Source: Elysia chlorotica (taxonomy: Eukaryota; Mollusca; Gastropoda; Plakobranchidae). Taken from it: 64,000 bases of DNA. The DNA is taken from NCBI GenBank assembly GCA_003991915.1, contig RQTK01000510.1, positions 257,616-321,615 of the forward strand, written 5' to 3'. Position 1 is the stretch's first letter. Every line of letters starts with the position of its first letter. The notes under the pieces are model-generated. The model had not been told where the DNA came from. It did not search any database and saw only the letters and a program-made list of their open reading frames with translations. Positions 1 through 13,948 of the stretch are shown here, piece by piece. The translations under genes and the position numbers were made by a program.

Positions 1-671
1 CCAAACAGGGTGGGTCAAAGAGTGCAGCTAGCTCCACTCACCCGCCAGATGGTCGAGTGGATAGAAGACTCGAGCCCCGAGATAATGGCTGGGATTTGTC
101 CCACATGCACAGAGACGAGTCAGGCGCGATAACCATCCCGACTTCTGCCACAGCTCTTGTTACAGCAAAATGTACGTGATTTATCTTTCCCCGCGCTCGC
201 GTGCAGTGGGTGAGATTAGACCGAGAGCATTTTGAGTTAACAAGGCCGTGTCTGTTCACAGTTTAATTCCGTGATAAAACCGCGTCAAGAAGAGATTATG
301 GTTTGAGGGTTTTGCGCAGTTCCGCATGTTAGTCTTGGGTGCAATCTCGGTCCTGTCGACCTAGCCACAAGAGCCAGACAGTGTTAAAGTTGGAGTTTTT
401 ATTTACCGCACGTCCGCATAGTTGCGGTTTTAATTGCGCCCATGTTTTAGAGAGTTTATACAGCCAGGCAAATCACTCATTTGTATGGCTTATTTGTTTT
501 ATCAAGCCAACATGCCACATTCTTGGGAACCTATTTTTTTCAGGCAAAATAAATTCCAGAAGCATCAGATTAAACTTTCTTAGAATGTTGGCGTGCTCGG
601 GTACTAAGTACGTTGAGGAAGAATATTTAGACGCCCGATATAATTTACTAAAGAGACAGAAACATGAGAAG

Positions 672-915
672 AGCAGAGAGAGAGAGAGAGAAGAGAAAGG
701 GGGAGCAGACAGACAGAGACGAGAGAGACAGACAGACAGAACGAGACAGACAGACAGACAGACAGACAGACACAGAAGACAGACAAGAGACAGACAGACA
801 GACAGACAGAGACAGAGAGAGTGAGAGAGTGAGAGAGAAAGACTGGGAGAAAGAAATTGAGAAAGATAGAAAGAGTGATTATGGAGAGAAAGAGATAGAA
901 AGAGAGAGTGATTGT
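672..915. repeat. (GA)n and (CAGA)n imperfect microsatellite
   Basis: Purine-rich on plus, grading from GA to CAGA to GAGAGAAA units. Followed by two tandem copies of a 24-bp unit (TGACGAGAAACCGTAGTCTT) at 924-971. Confidence 0.95.
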
Positions 916-2394
916 GAATGCAGGTGACGAGAAACCGTAGTCTTAATCTGACGAGAAACCGTAGTCTTAATCTTTTTTTTTTTTTATTCCACAAGGCAAA
1001 ATCAGGAACACTCTTTTCGTCGATTTAGTGAATTGAACGCTTGAACGTGAAGTGAACCCACTTTTTAAATTCAGCAACACTTAGATCGCACTTTATTGAG
1101 CGTCGGGATTTACGACCTATGCATATGATTGAAGTCTTTAATGTCTTCAGAAGAGGTCTATATCGTCTTATTGAACGGTAGCTAATATTATTTATTCTTT
1201 AATGTTTGCCTATTCTCTAAAAAGGCGAATCACTCTTTTAACCCTGCCCTGAATATTCAAAGTCAAAAACACTATTGTGATTAAGTCAAAGTGTCGAGTG
1301 CTTCAAGTTTCAAAAAAAAAGTTATATGGATGATATTTAATAATATGCACGTCAAATGAATAGTACAGATACGTGAATTGGTGTATCGTTTACGTTGTAA
1401 TCGTATGTTGCTATTTTAGGAACGAATTTACCATTTTTAAATGTAAATGAAACTTGAGCTCAAGGACATAACTTTATGACTAAATTTAGAGGACAACATT
1501 TTTTTAAATGTTTTAGTATTTTAGTATTATATCTCGGGATATAATAAATGTATCCACTAACATAGAGGAGGGGGGGGGGCGAACTAAGATACGAATAATA
1601 TATAGTTACAATGCACTGATGCATGCAAAATATGAAGTATTAAATCTTAGTTAAAACTTACATACAGTTATTTGCTATCTTCTTTTTCTAACCAAAACGT
1701 TCTCTTTACCTGAAAAAAGTGTTTAAGAATGACAAAATAAATTGCGTCTAACACATATTTTCTTTCTCTTTTTGGTCCTGCAGTCCTGACATTGAACGTT
1801 AAACACAAATTAAAATGAACCGTGTTTGTGTCTTTGCATTTAATTTTATTCTTTTTTTTTCAAACCAATAAAGAAAAAAAAGGCATGTCTAACAATTTTC
1901 GTGTCCAAACGTCACGAGTCGAGACGACAGATCAGGTAAATAAAAACACTCCCAAATAATTATTTCAAGAGAACCAAGCTCAGTACACTGGTAAGTGCAA
2001 TAAGGTCATCTGATCATGTTGCCAAATATATTTAGTTGGGTACACTTCAGCCTGCATGGAAATTTGAATCGGAGGCAAGCAAGGGTGCAAAAAAGACAGA
2101 CAATAATTATTAATATTATTGAAGGTGTAAATGAGTAAACGATAGTTTGGTGAACGAAAAAAAAAGATCAATCAAGAGATAAATGGAAAATAAATAGACA
2201 GGCGAAAGACAGCGGGAAGGGCATTAGAATGATAGGAGAAAGGTAGATATATAGGCAGATACATAATTTTATTATAGAGCGATATAGAATATATAGGTTG
2301 AGAGAGGGATATGCACATATATAATAATTATATGAACAGACAGATATATAGATACATGGATCAATTGAAGAATAAAAGAGAGAATGGAAAAAAA

Positions 2395-2525
2395 GACAGA
2401 AAGTGTGAGGCAGAGAGAAAGAAAAGCAAACAGGTAAGAGGTAGAGATAGAAAAATAAAGAGAGAGATAGAGAGAGATAGAAAGAGAGAGAGAAAGACAT
2501 AGAAAGACAGAGATAGAGAGAGACT
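2395..2525. repeat. GA-rich imperfect microsatellite
   Basis: GAGA/GATA/AAAG mixture, purine-rich on plus. Confidence 0.85.
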
Positions 2526-3679
2526 TATGTACGAGTATGTGTAGGCCTAGCGGGATATGCAGAAAGAAGAAGTAAGAGTTGATAAAGTAAAAATCATGTT
2601 AAGCCAATGAAATGAAATGGCGTGTGACGCCTCTGACAAATTGGTTGCGTGTTCACTTCAGGTACCCATAACGTGTCCATTGCCGTCGTAACTTTGTAGA
2701 TGTACCTAAAATATCTGATAATATTATGTACCAAAAACTGGGTCAAGGCTGTTCTTTTCTTCTTCTTTACAAAAGCAATGCCACTATTTCTAACATAATT
2801 ATACCCTGAGGCCACTGAATTCAGAGGCATCAATCATTATATATTTTTCTTCTCCAATCATTATTACATTTGCGAAATCGTCTATGTATGTAAAACTAAT
2901 GTCAACAGCTTTTAAAAGAGAGATATTAATATAGTATTCTGCTTGTCATTGCATAAATCTTTAACTAACCTATTCAGTTATAACGAATCCCAAAGCACCA
3001 ACCACAATATCGATGTTGCGGTCTCGAATCTAAAATTTTTAAAATCCTTTGACTAACACCGAACTTTTTCCACACCATCGATGTATCTAAAACGATTTTT
3101 TCGTTACAGAATGCAAATTTGATATCCCTTTTTCTACTTACATAAATAACTAACCCACCAACTACGTTGTGCCAAATCACAGAGGCCAATTCGGAATAAC
3201 CGTACTACCATCCTCATTATAAAATATTTTTACTACTTCTACTATCCCCAGTAAAATGTAACTGGTTTATGTCCGTAACACCAGATATCTGTGGTAATTA
3301 CCCTGATTCCCTGGAGGTATGCTGTCTTGGAGACGAGAAATGATTTCCGCGAAGCACAGCAGGAGCTTGGGTATGGGGCTGGTTGTTCGTTGGTTCGTCG
3401 GCGCCTCCAGGGAGATTCAACAGGTCAGTGGCTTTATTCTACGCACTATTAATTTACTTTACTATCTTTTTACGCAGTATTGATTATGTTGTTTAGTAGG
3501 TCATGACTGTGTTATACGGCCGGATATCAATAATTATGTGATAAGAGTTTGCTGTTATGAGTTAATGTAACTACAGCGAAAATCCATTAGTTCATTATGT
3601 GCTTGCACTAGTGTTTAGGTGGATGTGAGATTTGGGTTTGTCTAGCTTTAATAGTTTCTGAAAGTCCTATGTTATTAAA

Positions 3680-3870
3680 TAGGCTTTATCGCAGATGGGT
3701 CCCAAGATAAACTTCTGATAATATTTTGCGCTGCTGCACAGCCTATATAGTGTTGCTGTTGGACGTTAAACCAACCCAACAACAAAAAGAGTGCGCAGAA
3801 TTACATATGTATGTCTCAGCCTGTCACACAATAATGACGCCAAACCAACCAGTATGGGACAGAAAAGATG
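3680..3870. mobile_element. Two SINE pieces in inverted orientation
   Basis: 3690-3785 is a plus-strand SINE tail (GATGGGTCCCAAGATAAACT ... GTTGGACGTTAAACC). Immediately after, 3810-3860 is the inverted start of the body (TCTCAGCCTGTCACACAATA on plus). Likely a nested or rearranged insertion. Confidence 0.5.
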
Positions 3871-4533
3871 CATTTTACGCTAACTTTGGGGATATGTCGC
3901 AATTAGTTTATTACTTTAAACGTATGAAAGCATTTGAAATGAACTGATGAATGATAATGAAACGGTGGCATTCAGTGTCTTTTAACCTTAATTTACTACC
4001 TGCGATTTGAGATAGCAAAGCTTAATATGTTGTAAAAGGTGGAAAAAACAATAAATCATTGCTGCTGTTTTTCTTCGTCGTTTCTTTTGAAAACTCATAC
4101 ATAAACTACAAAAAAAAAAATTTCAAGGTCAGATTGCGAAATAATATTAATCCTCTCAGACCGCTAATTAGTTTTTCAAAAAATCTAAATCATTTTCGTT
4201 TAATATAAAAAATGTCGACAGAACCTTTACAATCGGGACAATAGTGTGAGATTGTTTTCCTGTCTGACCACAAATTAATTGGTGAGCTCAAGATGATTAT
4301 TATTTTCACAAAAACATGAGACTGATCTACGCCCCCCCCCTTCCAAACCAATTCAATGACTCTACTAACCCCACAAAAGGTCGGTGCCTTAGTTTCAACA
4401 AGGTTATATGATTTGAAATACGACGCGAGAAGCAGAAAAATGACTCCATACTCTACCTTAACAGTAATCGGCCAAAAAAAAAAAAGAAGAAGAAAAAATC
4501 TTCTTTGAATTTGAAAAGAGACATAGAAAGAGA

Positions 4534-4535
<2 letters not shown>

Positions 4536-4576
<41 letters not shown>

Positions 4577-4603
4577 GAGACAATAGAAAGAGGGAGAGAG
4601 AGA

Positions 4604-4672
<69 letters not shown>

Positions 4673-4777
4673 GAGAGGGGGGAAGCAAAGATGCAGAACC
4701 AAAGAAATTGATATATTGATAGTGAAAGAGAGAGATGGTTATATCGTAGATAGATAAATAGCTAGATCAATAGAGAG

Positions 4778-4837
<60 letters not shown>

Positions 4838-4905
4838 TAGAGAGAGGCAGATAGAGAGAGACAAACAGAGAGAGACAGAGAGAGGGACAGAGAAAGAGGG
4901 AGATT
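4536..4905. repeat. (GA)n tracts
   Basis: Long GA runs at 4536-4680 and 4779-4895 separated by unique sequence. Open frames here (Leu/Ser or Arg/Glu strings) are repeat translations. Confidence 0.95.
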
Positions 4906-5222
4906 GTTCAAGGTTTTAGGTGAAAACTAATGAGTCAAAGTGCTTGCTTTCAGCAACAGCTTTCAATAAGACAATTGTAATTGTTCATCACTTGATTCAG
5001 GCTATGATTGATGTTAAAGAAAAAAATAATAAACGCCCATTATTGAATATTCCTTAATCACAATGCCATATAAGAAAACGTACTGTAATTTCTTATGTCA
5101 CGTACAGTTGCACACGACCATTACATCACGTAGGCTACTCAAGTATCGATCCGGTCTTCAATTACGGATGACAAGAGTAATCTCTCTTCAATGACATCCA
5201 GCATAAGTGCTTTCGTTTGATT

Positions 5223-5225
5223 CCT

Positions 5226-5263
<38 letters not shown>

Positions 5264-5279
5264 GCTGCTGCTGCTGCTT
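5223..5279. repeat. (GTT)n then (GCT)n
   Basis: Perfect TTG/GTT repeats followed by CTG repeats. Confidence 0.95.
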
Positions 5280-5985
5280 TTTCATCTTTGTTGCTTTTAT
5301 CTTGAGATCCGGTTCGTTCCAGGTCTGGCAGTTTTATTACTTCTTTCACCACACGATCGAGGATACCAGGATGTCTGGATCAAGCGATCTCATGAAGTTT
5401 ACACTGACATCGTGATCGATATGCGGTTGTTGGAAATTGGTATAAATGGTGTTGGTAAAATCATGTTTCGTCCCGCTGTTCTGGGTCAATTAACAAGAAC
5501 CACTTCGTTCTGTTTCCCGGTCTCGGTTGTCAGTCACTTAACGCAATAGCATTGTCCGTTGCCTCATAATGCCTACCATCATTGCATCATTTACCTGCGC
5601 AATAATATCTTCCACCGACTTCACCAAATTGAAATATTAGCTTTAAAAGTAATAATAAATCACAACTTTCACCGATTTCTCCAATGCATCAGTAACGCAT
5701 GCAGATTAAAACTATTCATGACCTTAACGGTTGCGAAATTTGCATTTTTAATAGATTTTGTTGTTGATTTAACAAATGAACGTATTACTTTCTTTTTTTC
5801 TTAATTGATGCCCCACATTCGTTTTGAAATAAAGAGCAAGAAAATCAGGTTTATTTTTTATTTTTATTTCACGTGTTTACCTTTGTATCGCAATCTGTTT
5901 TTACTTCCTTATCGTTGAATATTGGTAAATTAATAATTATGATCTTGGCCTTGCACACTTTTAACATGTCTTTTCCTCCTTTCTT

Positions 5986-6165
<180 letters not shown>

Positions 6166-7664
6166 TTTCCTATCTGCATTTGTAATCTGCCCTGCTATTG
6201 GCTATTCTTCAGCACGAATTCGAAATTAAAGTAATGAAAGGTATGTAGAAATTAAAGATTCAATAAACAAAAGTGAAGGAAAATTTCAAACATGTGTGTA
6301 TTCTAATAACTCCTTTTATTATTCATAACAAATCAGTTTTAGCGCAAAGCAGACATGGGACTAATATTGCAAAGTGAACTAGATTTGTACAATCATAAAA
6401 AATGTAGAAAAATGCGTTTCAGAGACTTTAAAAAGAAGATAATTTTTTTAAACCAGCATACTAATAATTTTTTCAAAGGATGATGTAAATCTAATACAGA
6501 TTTCATCATTACCCCATGAGGTAATTGCATTTAATTTACAACTTTTTTTTTCTTTGGCGCAATTTCATTTACTTTTCAAAGTCAGACTCTGTTATAATAA
6601 TAATCTTATCTTCTAACAAAACGATTTATAAACGTATAACTTATGATGTTTCCGATTTTCCACCATTTCTTTACCTATGAAATGGACTCATTACATTATC
6701 TTTTGAATCAACAATGAAACATCATAAAAAGACATTTGAAAGGTTAATACGAAACTAAGTTACTTGGTTGTACATATTCTGTAAACGAGCAAAATCAATA
6801 CATTCTCAAACGTTATATTTTGTTTACGTTTTTAAATCTTTAAACTGTTTAAACTAACCAACAAAAAAACACGACAAAACCGACCAAACGAAAAACGAGT
6901 TTTAGTTCTTCGCAAAATCTTACCTCGTGAATTAAAGTTATGTTTATATGTAGCATCCATTTACAACCAGTTAACATAAGCCTTGTTTTATTACTGTAAA
7001 AATGATCAGAGATGTTGCTGAAATGAAGAGTGTCTAATCTATATTATACTAGATATCTTTGAATATCTGAGTCATTCGAATGGGTAAAATATGCGAAACA
7101 TGAGCATTATTATCAACAAATTGTACAGTTTCATTGTGCAAACTTTGAAACACAAAAAATTGGTCATGTAATGTATGGCCAAAGTGATGACTTGAGATAA
7201 CTCTAAGTTTAAAAACAAATATTTTTTCACTTTCCTAAAGGTATCAACTAGAATGGACTTTCATTGAAGTACAACATCCATTCTTCTGCCCATAAAATAC
7301 AACGAATGGAGCGTGACATAGCTAAATAAACAAATCGATACGAATTTTAACTACTTACTAAAATCTATCAAATGCGATGTTGTATTACCATTTCCATTAC
7401 AGAAAAATTGTATCTTACAACGCATTTTTCGAAGCAATTTTGAAGTAAATACAGTGGATTTCGAAGAAAACATCAGCAAAACAAAAAATTGTTTGTCTCA
7501 TAACAACTGTAAAAGCACATCTGCATGGGGTAAAGGCTCTCAGTAAAACTGATAACTATTATGTAAAATTCTTGTCCAATCACCAGCGCCGTTCCAGGTC
7601 ACATGACAGTCTCAAAGTTTCGGTTGGCCTCAAGCTCAAGTCAGCTGATCCACTGAAACGAGAG

Positions 7665-8285
7665 CGTAAGAAAAAAAATAGGGAAAGTTATTTCATATTA
7701 CATTTTCCTATTTCTTTATTGTTGAAATTCGCAATATTTAAAATCTTTAAATATCTTTCAATTATTTGGACACTGGATGCATTAACATTAATTTGTTTTT
7801 TTAGAATTTATCTTTTTTTTCATGATTTTAAATTCAGTAAAAAAAAGGAAAAACATTGGGATGAATATTAATCAAGGCCAACCGAAAGAGTGAGAATGCC
7901 ACACCTGGAAATATAAAATTCAAATACATAAATCCGCATGCAACCGTAGTTTTCACCAAAACCCCCATAATTTTTACATTTATTAAAACAAAAAAGTATA
8001 TACAAAATAGGGAATGTTGTTTCACATTAAATTTTCCTATTTCTTTATTGTTGAAGTTTGCACTACTTAAAATGTTCAAATAGCTTTCAAGTATTTGGAC
8101 AGTGGATGTAATTTTTGTAAAATGTATCATTTTTTATGGTGTAAATTTAATTAAAAAAAAAAAACATTGGCATGAATAATAATCAAGGCCAACCGAAAGA
8201 GTGAAAATGCCACACCTGGAAATATAAAATTCAAATACATAAATCCGCATGCAACCGTAGTTGTCACCAAAAAACCCTATAATGT
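7665..8285. repeat. Tandem duplication, two ~310-bp units
   Basis: 7672-7975 and 8003-8280 share CCTATTTCTTTATTGTTGAA, CAAGGCCAACCGAAAGAGTG and CGCATGCAACCGTAGTT in the same order, about 330 bp apart, with many substitutions. No coding potential seen. Confidence 0.75.
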
Positions 8286-9366
8286 ATTACATTTATTTTA
8301 AAAAAAAATTCAAAAAAAAAACATTTGAGACAAGATACATACTTAAAATAGACACTTTTCAAACGCAGCAGCATTTTGACCATTTTTTTTTTACTTTTAA
8401 AGTAAAATGCATGAACAACCAACATCTCTTTTCATAAGAACATGAGAGTGAAATAACACAAGGAATAAATAATACATAATATGAAGAGAAGTTCTATCTT
8501 ACATAATAACTAAAATATCGATTGAAAAATAATGTGAAAATCAATCTTGCAGCATCATTATAAAAATAATACATAAAGCAACATTTTCACACATCTTGCT
8601 CATTTATTTCGTCAACTGTAAATATTATCCAAAATAATCATAAATAAAATGGAATTTAGGTTCGGTTACAAAACAAACTATGTTAGTATTTAGATCTCTT
8701 TCTTTTAATGCCTTTACACAAACTATATGGCATACACGTTTTTCTTCGTTTTGGCCTTGGTCGATGAAAGAAAGAGACAGATACAACTTATGAAATAATA
8801 AACAGCATTATATTCTAAATAAAATTAAACACAAGGAACAGTCCATTTTTATTTTCAACATTAAACTGTATTGGACAGCAACAAAAAAGTCATATCATGA
8901 ATCCCCTACTCAGTGAAATTAACAACCAAGAGCATACATTCGTATTATAGATCAACATTCAAGTTGTTTAGAGAACAAGTCAAACTATTACGTATAATGG
9001 TTAAATAGTTGCTCCATCTTATTACGTTTTGATCTAAAATTACCAATGATACGACATGAAGAACGAACAGAAAGAAAGTAACGCGTGCAAAAATTATTAT
9101 TAAATAGAACCGTAACAATAAAACAGTAATTTATACATGAACATGGCATTATTATTTTTTCGTTCAGGAAGTCATGCATATAGGTTCAATTTAACTGCTA
9201 TTACAGAAATAAATGTCTTCCTAAAAATATTGCTAGATGGAAAATATATTTACTTAAAGTCATCTTAACCAAACAATCAGAAGTATCTGTCAACGTCTTT
9301 CATGGTCGATATGTATCATCGTCGTTGCATTTTTTTCCGTCTAACTGTTGTTGTCGTAATTTATCT

Positions 9367-9368
<2 letters not shown>

Positions 9369-9414
<46 letters not shown>

Positions 9415-9415
9415 A
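9369..9415. repeat. (GA)n
   Basis: Short perfect GA run. Confidence 0.95.
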
Positions 9416-9685
9416 ACAGGAAATAAAAAGAGAGGTGGATAAGTAGATATACAGACAGTATTTTGTCCTTTCTTTCTTTTTTGTAGTTGTCTCCATAAGT
9501 ATTCTTGTATTTTATCTCTTTGTCTGTGTGCGTCTCAATATATAATTATGTATCCCTCTGTCTCTCTAGTTATATATGTTTTATGCTTGATTGTTTGTGT
9601 GCGCTTTTCTTTCCTATTTTATATGCGTGTCTATATGTTCGTATGTCTTAAACTCTCTATTTCATGATACCCATCCCTGTCCCCC

Positions 9686-9698
9686 CTCTCTCTCTCTC

Positions 9699-9741
<43 letters not shown>
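9686..9741. repeat. (CT)n
   Basis: Short CT run with one interruption. Confidence 0.95.
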
Positions 9742-9744
<3 letters not shown>

Positions 9745-11639
9745 ACAACGGTCTCCATAACTAACATAGGGTTGTGTGTATTACACGTGAGCTTGAGCAT
9801 CAAGCCTGTATTGATTGCATCGACCAAGTCTCATTACTGCAGGATTTGCTCTAATTAACTCCCCCGTTAGGCCCCATCAGCGAGGTTCTATCTCCCCAGA
9901 TGTTTACATGCTTCTGAATCAGTCAATACCTAACACTCTACATTATTTCTATCCTAAAAAGACTCTACAGTATCGATGAAATGCAACTTATGCAATTGGT
10001 AATTTAGAAACAACTGTGTTTCATTTCATAATAAATAATATCATAGATCCAATAACCAATTCGATTTAACCAAATAGAAGAGTCCTCTTTTCCTTAAGCA
10101 TTACATACGTTTTTTAAATACAGTTGTATAAGCAGCAAAGTAAAGTCCGTTTTTAAATATTAAATATGGAAATACCGAACTTTCTTGGCAATGAAAAATA
10201 ATATAATTGATAAAAACAGTAATTCAGTGAGAAATATTAAAAGTATTTCAAATGGAACCCAAAATAGAAAAGCGAACAAATGATAATAACAAAGCAAACA
10301 AAAACATTATTTTAAAACAGATCTAGAGTCGGTGCGCACGTCGAAATCTTCATTACGTCTGTATGTCTGAATATTTATCACAGAAGGCTAATAATGCGAC
10401 GCACGACAAAGACATAACACGCATCAAGTCCTTTTTTCATCCCTTAGTATCAGCATGGTTTCATGAAACTTTAAACCAAATCTGCCAAAACTTAAACCTT
10501 TAAGGAACCCCAAGGTATTGACGTTATCGTGTAGTTAATTATGATTATTATTTGTTTAAAGGTGTAAAGGTTTCCACGCTTGCGTTACAATTTTCGTAAG
10601 CAATGGCACAAAAGATATGAAATTTTAGCCAGGGTAATAACATTTCAAAACTATAACAAAGATTGGTTTGGAATGCAGAAATACTAGAGTTCGGGGAATA
10701 CTCAATTATCATGTAGAGCATGAAATGAGAACTTTTAACATACATTGTTATCTTGTCTACGTATGTTCAGCAAGTGTGCTTTCAAAATAATATTATTATG
10801 TTACAAAGAGTCAATTTGTTGTAACAGATAAAAGAAAATAATTTCTAACTTACTTTTTAAAAGCAGATAATTGATTCAAATACTGAAGATTTTCTGAGCA
10901 CACAATATTATTGATTTGAATTAGTAAATATTTAGAGTGGCAATATAAACTTAATCACATACAAGATTAATTATCATAAAATCCACCACCCTTAGCTATA
11001 ATTAAAAAGTAAATTTTATAATCATAATGACTGTCGCAAAAGCATTAAAAAACACAGAATATAGATCAAGGAAATATTACGAGAAAAATTACATTCTTGG
11101 AAAATGTTGCCAAGAAAGGGATGGCATACCTTAGCCTGTTAATAACATAAATCGTAACTTTGTAAATTCTTTAAAATTATAAAAAAAAAAAAGGAACGCA
11201 TGCACATAGTAAATATTAACAATTATGTTCGCGATATTAGCTTTTCATTTGCTCATCGCCTCTCTGGCTTGCATACATCTAGTGATATATTATACTAAAA
11301 ATATGATCAGTGTTTCTGTTGTTATGTTCAGAGCAAACCTTTAAGCTTTATTATAATTATTCCTTTCACGTCTTGTGTATCTTTGTGTATCTACAATCGT
11401 ATCCACATTTTCTTGAGATTATCAAGTCTCAGTTGACTGTGAAAATTGTGACGTTCACAACTCTTTTTGTATAATTAATTTCAGGAGACAAGTTTTCAGT
11501 CCACATTTTTAGAACCCACGCAGCTTTTCAAATTTCACCCAAACTCAGACCCAAACAAAAAGAGCTCAAGGAAAATATGAACGATCTGAACTGAAAATCA
11601 TGGTAGTAGAGATGAATAAAATTATGCCGATGTTTTAAG

Positions 11640-11643
<4 letters not shown>

Positions 11644-11675
<32 letters not shown>
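11644..11675. repeat. (GT)n
   Basis: Perfect GT run. Confidence 0.95.
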
Positions 11676-11677
<2 letters not shown>

Positions 11678-11894
11678 ACACTTTAAATACGAGTGGTCCA
11701 CTTGTTCCTCATCTGTCGGTGCTGTAACGAGTCCACATGCTCTTTGATCGAAAACCCCTAGATTGATTCAGCGAGTCCTGGAAAGAGTTTTTATGGGTCT
11801 CCTTTCAGGATATTTAGTAAAGCTAAGAAGCGAGACGTGATAATAATACTGTAACATAATTGACATTAGAAAAATCAAAAATACTAATAGATAT

Positions 11895-11997
11895 NNNNNN
11901 NNNNNNNNNNNNNNNNNNNNNNNNNNNNNNNNNNNNNNNNNNNNNNNNNNNNNNNNNNNNNNNNNNNNNNNNNNNNNNNNNNNNNNNNNNNNNNNNN
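11895..11997. other. Sequence gap (103 N)
   Basis: Run of N directly abutting a (TAA)n tract at 11998-12076; the gap probably spans more of that repeat. Confidence 0.99.

Positions 11998-12076
<79 letters not shown>
11998..12076. repeat. (TAA)n
   Basis: Perfect TAA repeat bordering the gap. Confidence 0.95.
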
Positions 12077-12077
<1 letters not shown>

Positions 12078-13489
12078 GAAATAGTAACAATAAAAGTACT
12101 GATTTAAAATATCATACAGTTGGCGATTATTATAATATTTATAAAAGTGTCAATTTTGAACATAGCTGATTAACAAACAACATGCTACATGTGACGCATG
12201 CTAGATACATAGAGAATGTAGAAAAAAAAAAAACCAGAAATAATTCACTTACACATAAATGAGCAATAATACTATGCCTAAAGAGAAATTGATATGTTTT
12301 CTGAATTCCATGAAATATGAACAATTAATGGTAAAACCAGCATTGCGCAAAAGTCTCTTTCACTCTTTTACGTTATGTATTAATAACAAACAAGCAGGTA
12401 TGCGGTAAATTTAAACCATGCATTAGTGAATAATTGTACAAATTTTGACACCTATAATTTGATGACGCCAAAGAATAATTTGGTAGCAAAATTACAGTCT
12501 TTAACTCAAAGTATAGCACCATTTCAGGCACACTAGGGTGTTGTTATTACTTATGACGTGCAATATTGTTGTTAGGAATTTCAGATTTGTCTTACGTCGG
12601 TATTATGTTCTATAATTACATTAACTGACATAATTGTACTAGAAAAACGGTCAAGTGTCATAACGCTACGGAAGACAAGGAGAGCGGAATTCTAAAGTGT
12701 GAAGGTTTAAGGAAGGGAAGGTTGTGTAGGCAGCTTGAACAGAACATCAGATAAAACAAAAATCACCAAGTTTTGAAAAACATTTTTGATTTGTTTAAGA
12801 ATAACTAAAATGCGCAAATCTAATGCGGCAATCCGCTTGTAAATTGGACAAAATAGTGTATAAAATATAACATGATTTTAATCCGATAGCCATTACTTGA
12901 AGACAAAATGAAAATACCATTTGTGACCTGGCAACAAGTGTGTGGAGTGATAGGAAAAGGTTAAAGTATCCAATATCCCTCCCTATCTTCTCTTGTTTAC
13001 TAAATATCGCTAGGTGACAAACAAATCTCTGAAGCGAATTAATTCCTTAACTACGAGTTAATTAATCTATATGTGGGTATACAAGGGAATTTGCCATAGA
13101 GTGCCGTACTAACTGAACAAACTACCTTTTTTTAAATAATGTTTGGTGGAGTTTGTGGTGTTTAGTCGCCTGGCCTCAATATTTAAACTAGACTCGTTAT
13201 GTGAAAATAAAGTAAAATAAATAGCTGTCAAGAACATTAATGTTTTTATCAGTTGCTATGAGATGCCCTTAACTTATCTTATAATTTCAACCCCGAAACT
13301 TGAAAAAAATTGTTTAAGTTAATATTAAGAATTATGACTAGGTACACACTTTTTTTTAACATTAGCGCTGGCATGATAAAATAGAGTCATCAATTCTTTG
13401 GTTAAAAGAAACCCAGTTTAAATGAAGTTATCTTTCTTTCAGCCGTACGGCCTGAAGTTTTCTAGGAGAGATGGAGAACTGCTTGCAAT

Positions 13490-13560
13490 TTGAACCTTTC
13501 ATGTCTAGCTCGACAGTACAGAGTGCTACTAACTGATCTGCCGAGTGCCATTGTAAAAAT
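13490..13560 (-). repeat. tRNA-like sequence (SINE head)
   Basis: The minus strand reads GATCAGTTAGTAGCACTCTG and AAGGTTCAAATTGC, an A/B-box arrangement. About 350 bp beyond the proposed end of the SMOC-like coding sequence. Confidence 0.4.
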
Positions 13561-13901
13561 CTAATTGAGTATTAAATGCACAGTTGATATAACTGTGAAA
13601 GGATGACTGGACTAAACATTATACGAAAAGGATTCTCAAGGAAAACAAGCCAACTATTGAGAAATAAGGGAAGACTCTAACCCCATGAACATTGTTTTAA
13701 TATCTTTGTTGTATTAAAATGTTTCAAGTAGAATGTGGTGAGACCAGAAAACCATTGTGTATGACATTAGTACAGAAACGCCAATAAGCAAACAATAAGA
13801 TGAGAGAGTTAATCACAAACACAAGAGAAAATCCGCCTGATTGATCAATGTGTGTGGACCGAGAACAATAACAATGAGCTTAATGGATCAAATCAATTAG
13901 T

Positions 13902-13948
13902 TTAGACAGTACACCTAGCCAGAGCACGTGAATCACGTGTGACGGTGT
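13902..13948 (-). CDS. smoc: Tentative last coding exon of the SMOC-like gene
   Basis: The nearest fitting terminal exon found: a strong acceptor (TTTGCTTTTCCAG|AC) in the needed phase, then TVTRDSRALARCTV and TAA. The total becomes an exact multiple of three. C-terminal tails are not conserved among SMOC proteins, so sequence gives no support; another exon further down, for example around 3.3 kb, cannot be excluded. An ATTAAA lies about 200 bp downstream. Confidence 0.35.

Larger units (their letters stand above)
9860..13470. other. Non-coding flank, no gene seen
   Basis: AT-rich, stop-dense on both strands, with the gap and TAA repeat. No conserved motif recognised. Confidence 0.6.
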
